The notes: generated by a model from the letters alone, not told the origin. A DNA stretch of 64,000 nucleotides from Gadus chalcogrammus (GCF_026213295.1 NC_079420.1:13180374-13244373), one strand, 5' to 3'. Positions 1-14,500 are shown, counted from the stretch's first letter. Numbers and translations are program-made.

Positions 1-1197
1 ATGACACAGCGGAGGCCTCAGCGTTCAGAATAATCTCCCTTCAAGTATCCCCACAAAAAGTAAAAAAGGTAAATGCCACCTGAATGAGTTCCTCCCTGTT
101 GTCAAACTCTGTGACCAGAAGGTTCTCTCCGTCGGAGAGCCTGGTGAGGGACACGCAGAGCCTCCCGGAGGCCCAGAGGTGGGCATCGGGGGGCAGGTAG
201 CGGAGCAAGGAGTCCTGCACCCCCCCCAGGAGGCTGAACGCCGGGTGGAGGACGCTGAGCTGGTGCCTGCGCGCCGCTAGAGCCATGGACATCACATACT
301 CACAGCAGGTCTCTGCGCGCACGCACGCACGCACACACACACGCACACACACGCACACATGCACACACACATACATGCACACACACACAGTGTTATTGAG
401 GCACAGGACTATGAACTTAACGATCTACTGGACTTTGCACCTAATACTATTCTGCTCTGCATTTGTGTAAATGAACCTGAAGCAAAACAATTTTTGTTCC
501 AAACAATTGTTTCTCAACCGATGCATCAGGTGCTCCTTGAGCCAAAAAGGGTTTAAGGAGAAACAAATACATACAGTATATGACATACATGACAAAAATA
601 CATATGCATACACATACCGGTACATGTACATAGAATGGGTCCCAAACGTAAGTGGTTGGACCTTGACATCAAAATAATCATTTTTTCATCACAACAAGCC
701 CATTTTATGGCAAATAACATTTCATGTGATCTTTCCCATAAATTGATTAATTTAACCATTTATATGTATTCATTGTATTTAACCAAGTTATATTCTAGAA
801 ATTGAATCTACTCAATAAATCACAACTATTTAAAATATTGTTTGATCTAATTTTTAATACTATTAAAATCTATTTGCAGAAGCAACATCCATTGCATTTA
901 ATTTCATTTAAAAAAAAAAAAATTACCGGTGATGTAATCCTTTCATCCTTTTCCATTTATAAATATCTAAAATTATAGGCTGCAAACACACACACACACA
1001 CAAAGAAACTCACCAATGGGAATTCCAACCACGAGACTGGCTGCGACTAAACAACCCGAAGACGCGCCACCGATCTTCGACGCACGGCGAACCAGATGCG
1101 GCGCGTGCTCCAGAATACAGCTCAAGGCTCCCAGGTAATAAAGACTACTGAAGCCACAGCCAGCAAAAGAAATGTTCCACTCCTCTCCTTTAAACAT
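1..1197 (-). CDS. Patatin-like phospholipase, PNPLA2/3 type, 5' part (runs off window)
   Basis: The first two coding exons are visible: 1014-1197 and 80-312; the rest lies left of the window. Exon 1 starts at the ATG ending at 1197 and carries the patatin oxyanion motif GCGF and the nucleophile motif GASSG (Ser46). It ends with donor GTGAGT in phase 1. Exon 2 starts after CGCAG, is 233 nt long, and contains the HPAF and [10 protein letters not shown] segments of this family. Exon lengths and phases match the complete lipase gene upstream (exon 2 is also 233 nt), so the two are tandem duplicates in the same orientation. Family members are triacylglycerol lipases or acyltransferases on lipid droplets, with a Ser-Asp dyad. 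The Asp exon is outside the window, so catalytic competence cannot be judged. The downstream intron holds CA-rich simple sequence. Confidence 0.82.
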
Positions 1198-1843
1198 CTT
1201 GTCTAAGTGGTCGATCATCCTGCAACACAAACTCCACAGAAAATTCCAGGCAAATAAAACGTTTAAAACCACTCAAAACTTCCTATCCAATAGTGTAACA
1301 GGCATCCTTTGCCTCATATGCCCTTCACACAGGTTTAAAAACACCAGCGCGATATTGCACAACATACGAGGCTCACGAGTCAGAGTTCAAAATAGACACC
1401 GTGGGTCCAGGTCAGGTCAGATACTATGTGCACATAAGGAGACCCACACATGGCATCTCTTCCTGGCATGAGCTGCATCTTATCTACAGCCAGGTATCTC
1501 CCTGCCTGTTTTGATTTACTTATCTAAAACCATAAAAGCACCGTCTATTAATGTTAACTGGAAAGCCTTTATTGAGAAGATAAGGAATGAAGTGTAAATA
1601 AACAGCAGAGGTTAAATGTATTAAGTTTGAAAAATACTTTTAGATTTTCTTTAAAAAGCAAACTTTTTAAAAAGAATCATTTTTATCATAAAGTTAGTAA
1701 TATCTGCCTTTCTGGACACTGGAGACATTTTGGAAATAAGTAATAAAAGAAAGTATTTGATGTGGGATTTAAATAATAATTAGACAAAATGGACCACAGG
1801 ACCATTTGGACCAGCATAAGAACTTTATTTATTCACACATTAC
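1198..1843. other. Intergenic spacer between tandem lipase genes
   Basis: This AT-rich spacer holds the promoter side of the downstream lipase gene and the 3' end of the upstream one. I see no gene and no clear TATA box. Confidence 0.6.
1824..1833 (-). terminator. Polyadenylation signal of upstream lipase gene
   Basis: Overlapping AATAAA hexamers on the minus strand begin about 10 nt after the stop codon at 1844, implying a very short 3' UTR unless a further signal is used. Confidence 0.6.
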
Positions 1844-4800
1844 TTATTCATTCATATCCTCTGGTCCCATGTCCGGGGGCCCACCCCCCATGTCTGACTG
1901 CCTGGGGGCCGACCCCTTCTCAGACCCCATCTGTCGGAACCAGCCCACGGCACGGCCCAGGCCTGAGCCCCACCCAGCCCCCTGGTGGTCTGCCGGGCCG
2001 AGGGGGGGTGTCGGCGGGGGCGTCAGGGAGAGCTGGTGGAGCTCTGCCGAGATGTCCCAGCTGAGGGTGTTGTTATTGGCGGGAATGGGAGTGGCCTCCG
2101 GGGTCAAAGGGCAAACAAACTCTTCCCCACTCTGGTTGAGGGCGATCAGTTCAGAGGGCCAGCTGGTGTCCCTGGGTGGAGGCGTGTCCCTGGAGGAAGG
2201 AGAGGGCAGACCTCTGAGAGGGAGACTGGATCTTACTGGGGGGGGGTATAGAAGACTGCTGGCCATCGACTCATTGGGTAGTAGGGCTATAGCGGCGCTG
2301 TTGGTTGGCTGGTAAAGGGCACTACAATGGTGACAAGTTCAACCCAATCAGATAAAGGCCAATGTTCCTTGATGCCATCTGCCCCTGGCAGCCGGCATCA
2401 ACCCGTCTCTTAAGGGATTCCTCCCCAAGTAAGCACAACCAATTTGGGAGCTTGCCATTTGACACATCGTCAAATGTTGAAGCGATACGTTTATCTCTTA
2501 GATTAGGGAGACTTTTAATAGCATGTTATGTAGTTAATCATTCACAATCTAGGATACACAGATCATTTTTATCAGGTCAACAGTCAGAATTTGATGTTGT
2601 CGGGAAAGGATAGATCTTAACCATCAACGTCCTTATTTAGAGTGCACAGCTGTAAATCAGCTGCAGCTATTCATTTTGTATCTGTTAAGAATCTATTGAC
2701 CACTTGTTTAACTGTTTCATTTTTATGAACGACAATCTACATGATCCTATTCCTTATGTTGATGGAGTTGAATTTTTTTAACTGACGAGTAAGAAAATAC
2801 TGTTTACTATCAAGATTAATTGCATGTCCAAAGAGGTTCCTCCTTGTAGAGGTATCTCGGGTGACGAAGGTGGACGTTGACACATTCTATTCCAGTGACC
2901 AGTAAAATTAGCCACTGGAATGTGTAAGCACTGCAGCATGGCGTCCTCCAGGCTTCTTATAATCTATCTTGGTATCAAGTCATGTATACGGCCATTATGC
3001 TTGTTAGGCATTGATTTCATAATCCAATGTAAATACTGCCACGTACACACAGAGAAATTGTTATAAAGTCCAAGCTCCCCTTTATAAAGTCTGCATCTTT
3101 CTATTACACACTATGGAAAGCATGTGAGAATTAAGTTTAATCAAGTAAAATATAGACATTGAATAGATGTTTCAATTGATCAAATTAAATATAATAAATG
3201 TCTAAACTGAATGAATAAATGTTTACATTTATTGATTGTGTAAAATGTTTTGGATGTTTTGGATAAATGATGTTGGACATAAACCAAAGCAGTGGATGGT
3301 TTATGCTCCTGAACCACCGGGTCGGGCACTACCCAGGAGCAAACATGCTCGCTGGGTTGATACTGAACATGCTGCAGAAGCCACTACCGAGAGCATGTGC
3401 AAGTGCAAAGACAGTCGACTGTGCTGGTCATGGTTAGTATGTATGGTATGTATGGTGTGTGGTCTACTGATCGGCTGCTCTTGTCTATGTCCAACCCTGC
3501 TGGTGTTTGATTGACAGGCTGCATTTACATATCGAGAATCGTCAATGTGATAAAAAGGTTTATAGAATAGCAACAATTGATAAATGGATAAATATTTAGT
3601 GAAATATTTTACAAGACAAAAATATGAATTAATCATTTATTCCATAAATTTAAACATTATTCAATTCCATTTAACCAATTTATCATTTTTTAAAGATTCG
3701 ATATTTGATTTATCTTATTTTCTCCAGGGTACAAATGGCGTTACATCGCGGCATCACCTAGCCGGGGAATCAGACGAATCTGAGAGCTAATATTTAATTT
3801 GCTCTGGTATATTCCCCCTCCACTCCACAGATTTCCAGTATACTGGCCTGCGTCGGGCAAATCACAACCGTTTATCAAATATTGGGCAGTTATGGTTTAT
3901 TGTGCTTATTGGTGCTTGTAATGAATATGGAGCTGACCTGTTCCGGATTAATGCACTTTGGTTAAATGGTGGCGATGTCAGGCTAGGCAACAGCCAAACC
4001 GACAAGAGAAAAAAAATGATGCAAAATGATGCAACTGCTTTGCAACAGGTATAAGGTCAAAGGGTAAAGACCTACGTGAGGGGGTCACCCTGCTCCCCGC
4101 TCTCCGCTGGGCTGTGGCGACGCCCTGCCGTTCCATACAGCCAGCCCGGTCCCCGGGGCAGCTCTGGGATCCAGTCCGCTACTCTGCAACACACTTTCAT
4201 TGATGCAGCAGTGCATTCGTTTACGCTCACCATGAATCTGGGAACCCTAAGGCGTTCATTTTGCTTTAACGCTAATTAAAAAGGGGACATATTATACCAC
4301 CAGGTGTGAGTGTGATTAGCCTTACCAGCCGTCTCGAAAATCTGCCCCGTATGACATCACTAGCGGGCGTGTCCAACTAGATCTGTCCTGGATAGATCAG
4401 TCTACCAGCCTGCCCAGTGGACTGAAGTAAACATTGCTCATCCATCCAGCACAGATCTAGGTGGACACGCCCACTAGTGATGTCATACAGGGCAGATTTT
4501 GGAAACGGCTTCTAAGGCTCATCACACTCACACCTGGTGGTATAATATATCTCCTTTAATGCTCCTCATTTCCGGATTTTGTTCCTACTGACGTTGATTT
4601 TTGAGATTTGTGACGGCTGTGCGATTATTGCTCGGGTTCTGCCTTGTGGGGAGATGGCCAACAGGTTTGGAAGTGATTCTCTTAACGGTGGCAGGTGAAG
4701 AGGTATGTAATAAAGTTTAAACTGCTGATCCGTTAGATATGGATTGCCTCATTCTGTTATTATCCCCTCCTCGGCCAGAGCCTTGTCTTTGACCCTCACT

Positions 4801-6728
4801 GTGAGTTGATGTCACCTTCTCCCTGCCCTCGCCCCCCTCCCTTCCAGAGACCTGTCCCTTCCCCTGCACTGCTATTGAGGAGCCCTTCGCCCTGCCAAAG
4901 CCCCGTCTCTGACCCCCACCTTGTTTTAGTGATTTCCTACATGGTGCTTGGCTGTGTCATTGCCGTTCGTCTTCCCATACGAGAGCGAGCGTGTGCTGGG
5001 GAGACAAACTCAAAATTCAATTTCCTTGAGGGAGTCATCCTAAAAGGATCAATAAAGCCAAGTCTAAGTCTAAATCCAAGTCAAACCGACAAGGCGTCAT
5101 GAACCAGCAGTGTTTACTAGGAAAGGGCCTACCTGTTGACCAGCATGAGGGCCGAGTCCATAGGCAGAGCGTAGGGGATGCGAAGGTAGGAGGCTATGTT
5201 GCCATGCACCCGCTCCCTCACCTGGGACAACATGCTGCCACGGGCATGCTTCTCCCTACACCCCTCACACAGCGCTGGGACACACACAAGGTTCAAGGTT
5301 AAGGGATTACAATCGGTAGCATTGTACATTCCCCATCTTGTTTTTAAACCCACAATCTCGTTTAGGTTGAAAAGATTCTGTGCAAAGCAATAACAGAACA
5401 AATAATGAATACTAAAGCATATCTATTCATTGCCAAATAGAGCGATGGCTTTGGCATGGCATTTCATTGTGCAATAGCAATGATGTTTCCCAACAAATTT
5501 GGCAGCAAAATTATAAACGTTGCTTACCATCAGATTTCTACTCTGGGTTACATGAAGATGGTGTCTATTCAGGGCAACATTTGGATGTTTGACTGAATAT
5601 AAGATGAACTTTACCACTGCAAATTTAAAAAATAATTCTGATTTGAATACATTTTGTGGCATGTAGTCTTTCTCATTGTGTTTTCTCTTCAGACATTGTA
5701 GGACAAATAATAACTATCCAAAACTGCTCTGCAAAATAAAAACTAACAACCTGCTGCTGTATTTCTCACAGCCATACTTGTTTTAAATCAATTGTCCTCT
5801 CCTGAAGAAATTATCCTCTTGTAAAGATTCCTGAGACTCTGTAGGGTACAAAATATACCAAATACTTAACACTAAAAAGATCCATGTACATTTTGGAGGA
5901 TATGTTGTGGGTCAGGAGGATCAACTCATAGTGCTTCTGAATCAACTGCTGTGGAGCTCCTTTCATTTCCACAGGCCTGGAACAAAACAAACGGTATTCG
6001 CAGACCCCCCCCATCTTACCCCGCTTGATGTCCAGAGGCAGGTTCTCTATGAGCTGCGGCCTCAGCCACGAGTGGCCCTCCTTACGGGAGCTCAGCTCTG
6101 GCCCCTCACTGGGACCGGTCTCCGGGGTGGAGGGGTTCCCCAGATCACAACACGGTGTGCTGACTGCCAGACCAGCCAGAGGAGCCTCGCTGGGGACCAG
6201 GCCTGCAATGGGGAATGATGTTTGGTCATGAGCATCAAAAGGAACGCTGCAGGACTGGCAACAATGGGTTCTACCATCTCGGCTGCCATCAGTTTTCTAC
6301 CAAACACAAAAAACACACCAAAAGTTAACCCTTACTCAATCACACCTAAACCTGACTCAAGCTAATTGAGCAATTCAAGGTCAACTTGAGAGCTACCGTT
6401 GTCTTGAAGGAAGCGCAGGGCGTCCAAGTATCCATTGTCACAGATCTCAGCCATGCCCTGCAAAACAAAAGACACATTGATCCCGGTTCTCTACCTCAGG
6501 TGGGTGGCATTGGGGGGACTCCTTGACCATACTTTTAATGGGACATCAGATCACAGGAACAGCGGCTTCAGAAGCACTGTGAGGCGTGGATCCTCCTGAC
6601 ACACCACATATCCTCCAAAATGTACATATGTCTTTTTAGTGCCAAGTATTTGATATATTCTGGACCATCAGATCACATGTTCCAAACCCTCTGATAGGGA
6701 AGGGAACGGTAGGAGAGGGTGTGTGTGT

Positions 6729-6759
<31 letters not shown>

Positions 6760-8471
6760 GATCTGACCTCCGGATCGGGGGGGAAGAAGCTGCTGGCGAC
6801 CCGGTAGCAGTTCTGTGAGTTGACGTGGATGCTGACGTTGTTGAAGCGCACCTCGTGGAGCCTGAAGGCCGAGCGGGGGCACACATCGCTCTCGCCGGCG
6901 AAGGCGGAGAAGGTGACGGTGTTCCTCCGGTGACAGTTGGGCAGGTTGTCGCTGACGGCTCCGTCCACGTAGCGCTGAGGATCACAACCCAGGGATCAAC
7001 ACACCAGGAGAAAGACACGTATGCAGGAGCCAATGAGCATTTAACACGACTGCTATCAATTCCTGTCTTCTCACCACTCCCCGATACGTGGGTGGGATGA
7101 GCCCGCAGTAGAAGGGGATGAAACAACTGCATAACACCGCCTGAGAAGCAAAATGAAAAGACGCATTAATATTGTTCATTAGGAGGATATAGTCCACGTG
7201 TAACTATAAACCAAGTGAGATGGCATCTTCTGGTGGGTGTACCTGGATGAGTTCTTCTCTGGTGTCGAACTCTGAGGCGATGACGTTCTTCCCGTCAGAC
7301 ACGCGGGTCAGAGACACACACAGCCTCCCCGAGGCACGCAGGTGGGCGTCGGCGGGCAGGCTCGCCATCAGGGAGTCACGCACCAGCTGCTGCATGTTGA
7401 ACGCCGGGTGCAAGGGGCCCAGTTTATGTTTCCTGGCATCCCGGGTCATGGACATCAGGTCCACACAGCTCATCTCTGTGGAGCCCAACACATAAGATGA
7501 CGGACACATAAGGGACCCTCATCACATGCCTGGAAGAGATCCGGAGCTGGTTGAGCAGGAACTTCCTGAAACTCAATGGAAACAAGACCGAGGCCCTGCT
7601 CATCGGATCCAAATCCACCCTCACTAAATCACAACACACCCCAGCTCCACTCATAATTATCGATGGATTCCCACTCTCCTCCAAAGTCAAGAGCCTCGGC
7701 GTCATCCTGGACAACACCCTCTCATTCGCACCCCATATTCACAACATCACCCGGACTGCATTCTTCCACCTCCGCAACATCGCCAGACTCCGCCCATCAC
7801 TGACCCAATCCAGCACTGAAATCCTAGTTCACTCATTTGTCACATCACGCATAGACTACTGCAACGCCCTCCTAACCGGACTCCCCACCAAACTCATCAA
7901 CAGACTGCAGATCATTCAGAACTCAGCCGCCCGGATCATCACCCGCACCAAATCATCTGACCACATCACCCCTGTCCTCATTCAACTTCACTGGCTCCCA
8001 GTACACTACCGTATCCAATACAAAACCCTACTCCTCACCTACAAAGCTCTCCACAACCTAGCCCCCAGTTATCTCTGCGACCTCCTCCAAGAATACACTC
8101 CCTCCCGCTCAACCTCTGCTGGACTACTATGTATCCCCACATCACGACTCACTACATTGGGTGCCCGGTCATTCAGCTGTTCAGCACCCAGGCTCTGGAA
8201 CTCCCTCCCCCCCCACACATAAAACAGTCAGACACCATTACAACCTTCAAGTCACAACTCAAAACTCACCTGTTCAAACTCGCACACAACGTCTAACTGA
8301 TCACTGTTTTGATTGTTTTTTTGTTTTGTCTTGTTTTTGTTTTATTTATTTCTTATTGCTTATGTTTATTTATTTATTTTTTCCACAATGTCTTGTTTTT
8401 TTTAAAAATGTATGATGACTATGCTCTGTACGGTGACCTTGGGTGTCTTGAAAGGCGCCTCTAAATTAAAT

Positions 8472-8518
<47 letters not shown>

Positions 8519-11500
8519 AGGGAACTTGAGGGAGGCAGTTAAGTTTGTGGCAGACATGCAACTGAATATCATGAGCTTTTTTTAAATAATATGAAATCAT
8601 GGCGCTGTAGGCTTACGTCACTATTTTACACTTCGATTAAAAAGTAAAACTCAAATATTATTGAATTAAATGAATGCAGACGATATTTTGGTGCAAAGGA
8701 CATAGGACAAGGCTAAATTAGGTCAAGCCATCTGTCCATTTGTGGCGCATTTCATCGCTCATTCACAAAAACAGTAGCCTACTTGCTTTGAAAAGTAACT
8801 CTTGTAGCAAGAGGTTGTATATTGCTTTTTCGTGACTTTGCTGTAGCAAAAGTGGCACACCTTATTCTTCCTGATCCTACGACTAACCCAAAAGAGCTTG
8901 TAAGTCTGCCTATTCCGGTAGACCCCCATGGGACCTATGAGATCGTAAATATGAATGGTTTTCAACAGAGAGAAAGTAATTATTTTCTGGCTCCATTCTA
9001 TATAGTCCCTGGATTACACATATTTGTGGATTTAAATGATAATTTTTCATGCAAAGAAAACTAAACATTTTCATGAAGAAGTTTGATAATGTTAGGTTTT
9101 TTCCAAGGGGAGGATAACGAAAGAGGTGAAAACCATTATAAGTTGAGGCATGTGGAGAGTTTCAGTTATGCCGATGGGGAGATTGTCGGTCTTGTCCACG
9201 CCAGTCGCAGGGAGCGTGACGTCACATACAAGACCTGTCCTCTGTGGCCTGAAAAGGGGGGTCATGGTCAACTGGAGCTTGGTGCACCTCTCTGGACCGA
9301 GTCCAGCTGATCAGGTTTTACACTGGCCCATCAATCCACTAACGGCTATGGTTAGGTTTAGGGGTCCGGTTGATGGTTAGGTTAAGGGGTAAGGGTTATG
9401 GTTAGGTTAAGGGGTAAGGGTTATGGTTAGGTTAAGGGGTAAGGGTTATGGTTAGGTTAAGGGGTAAGGGTTATGGTTAGGTTAAGGGGTAATGGTTATG
9501 GTTAGGTTTAGGGGTCCGGTTGATGGTTAGGTTAAGGGGTAAGGGTTATGGTTAGGTTAAGGGGTAAGGGTTATGGTTAGGTTAAGGGGTAAGGGTTATG
9601 GTTAGGTTAAGGGGTAAGGGTTATGGTTAGGTTTAGGGGTCCGGTTGATGGTTAGGTTAAGGGGTAAGGGTTATGGTTAGGTTAAGGGGTAATGGTTATG
9701 GTTAGGTTTAGGGTAAAGGGTAAGGGTTATGGTTAGGTTAAGGGGTAAGGGTTATGGTTAGATTTAGGGGTCAGGGTAATGGTTAGGTTTAGGTTTAGGG
9801 GTAAGGGTTATGGTTAGGTTAAGGGGTAATGGTTATGGTTAGGTTTAGGTTAAGGGGTAAGGTTAGGTTAAGGGGTAAGGGTTATGGTTAGGTTAAGGGA
9901 TCAGGGTTATGGTTAGATTTAAGGGGTTAGGGTAGGGTTATTTGTAGGTTTAGGGGTCAGGGGAGGGTTATGGTTAGATTTAGGGGTCAGAGGAGGGTTA
10001 TTTGTAGGTTTAGTGGTCAGGGTAGGGTTATTGGTAGGTTTAGTGGTTAGCGTTATGGGTTAAGGTTAGGGTTATGGTTAGGTAGAACGGAACCGTGGCT
10101 TCATAGATGCTACTCGAACATGCGCTAACAAGTTTGAGTTGGGGCGGGGCTGGACCTCAGCCGGGGGTGCAGCTGGACCTAGAGGCGGAGCTGGACTAGG
10201 CAAGCTCCACCCATTGGCTCTGCAGCCCTTCAGATAAAAAGGACTCAGGAGGTAGATCTGCAGTTGGATCCTAACCCTCGGTCGAATAGCTTGCAGAAAC
10301 TCGACAAATCCAAAATGAACATACCAGTTATCGATTTTAGTCTGTACAACCTGGGAGAAAATAGTGTTTTAGACGAGCACCTTGTCGACTTGGGCAGGCG
10401 ATTAAAATCCTCATTTACAGAAATTGGTTTTGTTTATCTGAAGAACACTGGGATTACACCAGAAGAGGTAAGCGCAAGCCTCGGAAAATATTTTGCTGAG
10501 CATCACAAACTTTGTCACGGATATTTCATACAAATTGAGGGAACTATTGAAAAGAAAGCAAAAATATGCAACATTATCACAACATACATTAGAAATAAGC
10601 TCAAAACATGTAAAAAGGGGCTATTATTTATAATCTTAAAGTGATTTTTAACTTCATAAACAGAGTGTATTAGCCTGTTCGTCTGGCGGAAACAGAGTTC
10701 TCTATGACACGAAAAGGATTTGCTCAATAGAGTATTCTGTATCTATGTTATGGTGGTTTTTGCAAAAATATAGATTCTTTTTTTTATTATTTGTGCGGCT
10801 GTGAAAAAATAAATTAAAGAAAGGAGTGTATGTGATCACATTATAATCGTTCTATTCTTCGACCTGTAATTTATATATTGCTGCATTTACTTAGTAGTTG
10901 ATCCCTAAATATCAGCAGGAAAAGTGCATCACAGCTCGAAATTAAAAGCTGTTTATTTGGAATATCATTGATAAAGTGTGTGATACTAAGCAAATTAAGA
11001 GTGTTAAAAATCGCCAGATGTCTAGCTTTTACATCAAGACTAATCTGGAAGCAATCTGTTCTCCTTTCAAGGAGCCTTTTCTGTTTTGCAAAAGAAAAAA
11101 GATAGAAACCAAAATAAATAAGTACTGTGTTTTACCATTTGACCCAGAATCATGGGTCATTTGACACAACCTAGAGTGTAATGAACTCTACTGCTGGGTT
11201 AAATGTGACATGCATTGGGTTATTTCAGAATGCTGGGTTGTGAAATGTGGAGTGAAATAAATCTATTGCGGGATTAATATTGACCATACACTGAGTAATT
11301 TACTGTCTCCTTTCCTTGCTACTTATCATTGTTGTGTAATTATAATAATTTCCCATAATCACACGATTAAAAAAAAAGGCCAATGTTAATAAATGAATGA
11401 AATTATTTTATCGAACCGTTTTTTTTACAGCTCAAAGTCATACTATGCATGTTTTTTAATTCATTCCAAAAACAATTTAAATGTACCGCTCAAACAAATG

Positions 11501-14500
11501 CCTGACAAAACCATCAAGCTCCATGAATACATTTGAACCTCCCTGAGGCCAATACCGGGGCCTGATAGAAACGCTGGTTCATACACTGTATAGGACAGCT
11601 TCTTAAAGCTTAAGAAGCTGTCCTATACAGCTTTAAGAAGCTGCATAGGATAGCTTCTTAAAGCCCAAATCCAGAAGAACGCGTGAGGAGGGGATGCCCT
11701 CTCCTGGGACCGGTTTACCCAAGCACAAAGGTTAACATTTAGATGACACTGAGGAAAGGTAGAGTGGCTAGACAATACAAGAAACAGGAAACAAAGCTTT
11801 AGATGACTAAAAGGAAACAACATATGGATTTTTCCATCACATGGGTCAAGGGTCAAAGGCTCTTATTGATAAGGCACGGCTATGTCCCCCTTTATGACAA
11901 CCTGAGGAGGTGATCTCGATAGCTTACCACCATCTGGTTAACCAATACTATTGTGTTGTATTGGGGAGCAGAGTTGTTCTCAGCCTCCTGAGCCCTGTGT
12001 GCCACAGTATAAGAAGTCCTCGGTTTGGACAATGCATTGGACTTCTCCTTGAGAGCCGCTGGGCCACTCCCATCTGAGGCCTCGGGGGATTGCATGTTAG
12101 GCCTCGGATTATTTTATTTTTATTGCGTAAATAAATTAAATGGTTATCACTATCAGCTATCGCTACAGCTATTGTTAGAGTTAACGTTACCTAACTAACA
12201 TGGTCAAGAAAAAAAATCTTGCTAGTTAATACATGTCATAGAATAAATACCACAACCCCCCATGATCCCAGATTGTATTTCTAAAGTGAAGTCAGCATAT
12301 ACGAATTAGGAAACTACTTCAACGGGCGGTCGGCTGGGCGGCCTCACTAAATGCATGGCTTTTTGTGTTTTAAGGTTGAACAAGTTATGGACATCTCCAA
12401 GACGTTTTTTCTCCAACCAGTGGAGTTGAAGTTTCCTTTCCGCAGCGAGACTTTTTCTAATTGTCGTTACCATGGCTGGATCTCTTCAGAGACTGAAAGG
12501 TGGGGGGATACTTACTACAACTCAAGCCTACTGGACTGTGATTCTTTCAATTGTATTACGAATGTTCTAACATACAATTATGACAGCTTGAATCCAGATC
12601 GTCCGGGAGATTTAAAAGAAGCATTCAACGTGGAGACTTTCTGTAATGATATAGTAAGCACCTAACATCTACAAAGTCACAGGAAGGCCTCAAACAATAC
12701 ATTGGTGACAATATCCAGAAGTCCCTACTAATGGTGTGGACTCTCCTCTACCCGCCTAGCATTGGCCCTCGCCTGCGTTCGAGGACAGACAGCTCTCTTT
12801 CTACCAGCGGTGTCGGGAGCTGTCTCTGCGTGTGCTGAGGGTGATGGCCATCAGTCTGGGTCTGGAGCCAGAGGTTTTCCTCCATGCTCACCGCCACATA
12901 GGAGGTGAGATGTCAAAATAATAATTAAAGTATTCCAATGCGAGCGTGTGAGGTTTAGACTGGAGTAGCGAGGTTACAAATGAACGGGGCATCTGTTACT
13001 TGTTCTTGCCACAAATAGTGACTTTTATGGCACAGACAAAAGCGACAAATATTTCCGCTTCAGACCTGATTGAGATCTCTGCAATAATTACTTCTTCATC
13101 GGTCTCGTCTTTAAACCTCAGCCAGCAGATAAAGCCGGTGCTTGAATTGGAATCAAACAGGTGCTAGTACTTTCAAACAGCCTCATGCAGCGCTGTTTTT
13201 GGGTGCTGCTCATCCATGTTTTGGTCATTGTTTAGTTTATGTGGTGACAGAGTTGTGTTGGAACTCCCACAGTGTTTCTCATGCGAGATGTGGAAAAACA
13301 AGTTTTCATTAGCCTAGGATACGGTGTATTTACGTTTATTAGATTCGTTTTTTTAGATTACTACAACTACTCTCAACAAATCATGCATTCGGATGTACAA
13401 ACCCCATACTACTACTTTATTCCAGACGGCATTCTTCTGGACAAAATTCAGAGACTGAAAGTTATTTTGGAATCTCTATTCTTACAATCATTGATAATGC
13501 TTCCATCTCTGATCAGCATAGCATATCTCATATCTCATATCATTGAAAATGCTTTCTCAGTTGGCTCCTTGTCCCAGAAGACCATCTCTGCTCAGCGTAG
13601 CATATCTACCAACACACACACACTTTCCTTCACATGAATGTCAAGATTAACGTTATCAAAATCAGCTTGACTTCTGAGGACCACTTTGTTTTGGCATCCA
13701 AAGACATTTCTGTAGCTAGCTCAGGTAAGCCCATAATACTGCTGAGCTTCAGAGCGGGCTTTATAAACTAAATATTAACTGCTTCAGATAAGATACTAAT
13801 GCACATTGGCAGCCCTAAGCTTCCGTAGCTCATGGCTTCTGTAGAAGTCTGCTCAAAAACAGAGGCACATTCATTTATCCAGAAAATGAAAAAATAACTA
13901 CAGCGTGTTCCTAGCTTTCCCAAACAAAAATGGTGTACGATGGGTGGGATGGATGAGCAGTCTGGGTTTGTACTGTCGCAGGTGAGAAGAACAGGAGCAC
14001 CCTGCGCTCTCTATATTACCCACCAGTCAACAGTGAGCTGGTGAAGGAGGGCCAGCTACGCTGTGGGGAACACTCAGACTACGGCAGCATCACCCTGGTC
14101 TTCCAAGGCCAAGCTGGAGGCCTGCAGGTACACCATCCATCACCTCACCACCCGAATGGGGTAATGCCCATCTAACAGTTTTGTCAAATAGCCAAGGGCA
14201 GAATCGCTATTGTTAACAAGAGGAAAACTGAAAGAAACAAGCAACAATTTTACACAAACATACACCTACACACAACCCTGCACTGGGCCAGCTGATTAAC
14301 AAGGTTTGTATCATTTGTGTTACGAAGCAAACACATGATTGACGTAAAATAATTTGGAGGGCTCAAAGTCACAGACATTCATCATCAATTCAACACTGTC
14401 AGAAAAAGATATGAAAAGTTGTAATTACAAAAATAGAATTTCATATCTAGATTTGTATGTGTTTTTTTTGGAGGGTAAAATTTGTTTTCAGCCTTGATCC

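Noticed and set aside
9340..10083. True interstitial telomere (TTAGGG)n
   Set aside because: Units are mostly 25 bp and seldom exact TTAGGG hexamers; a G-rich minisatellite describes it better.
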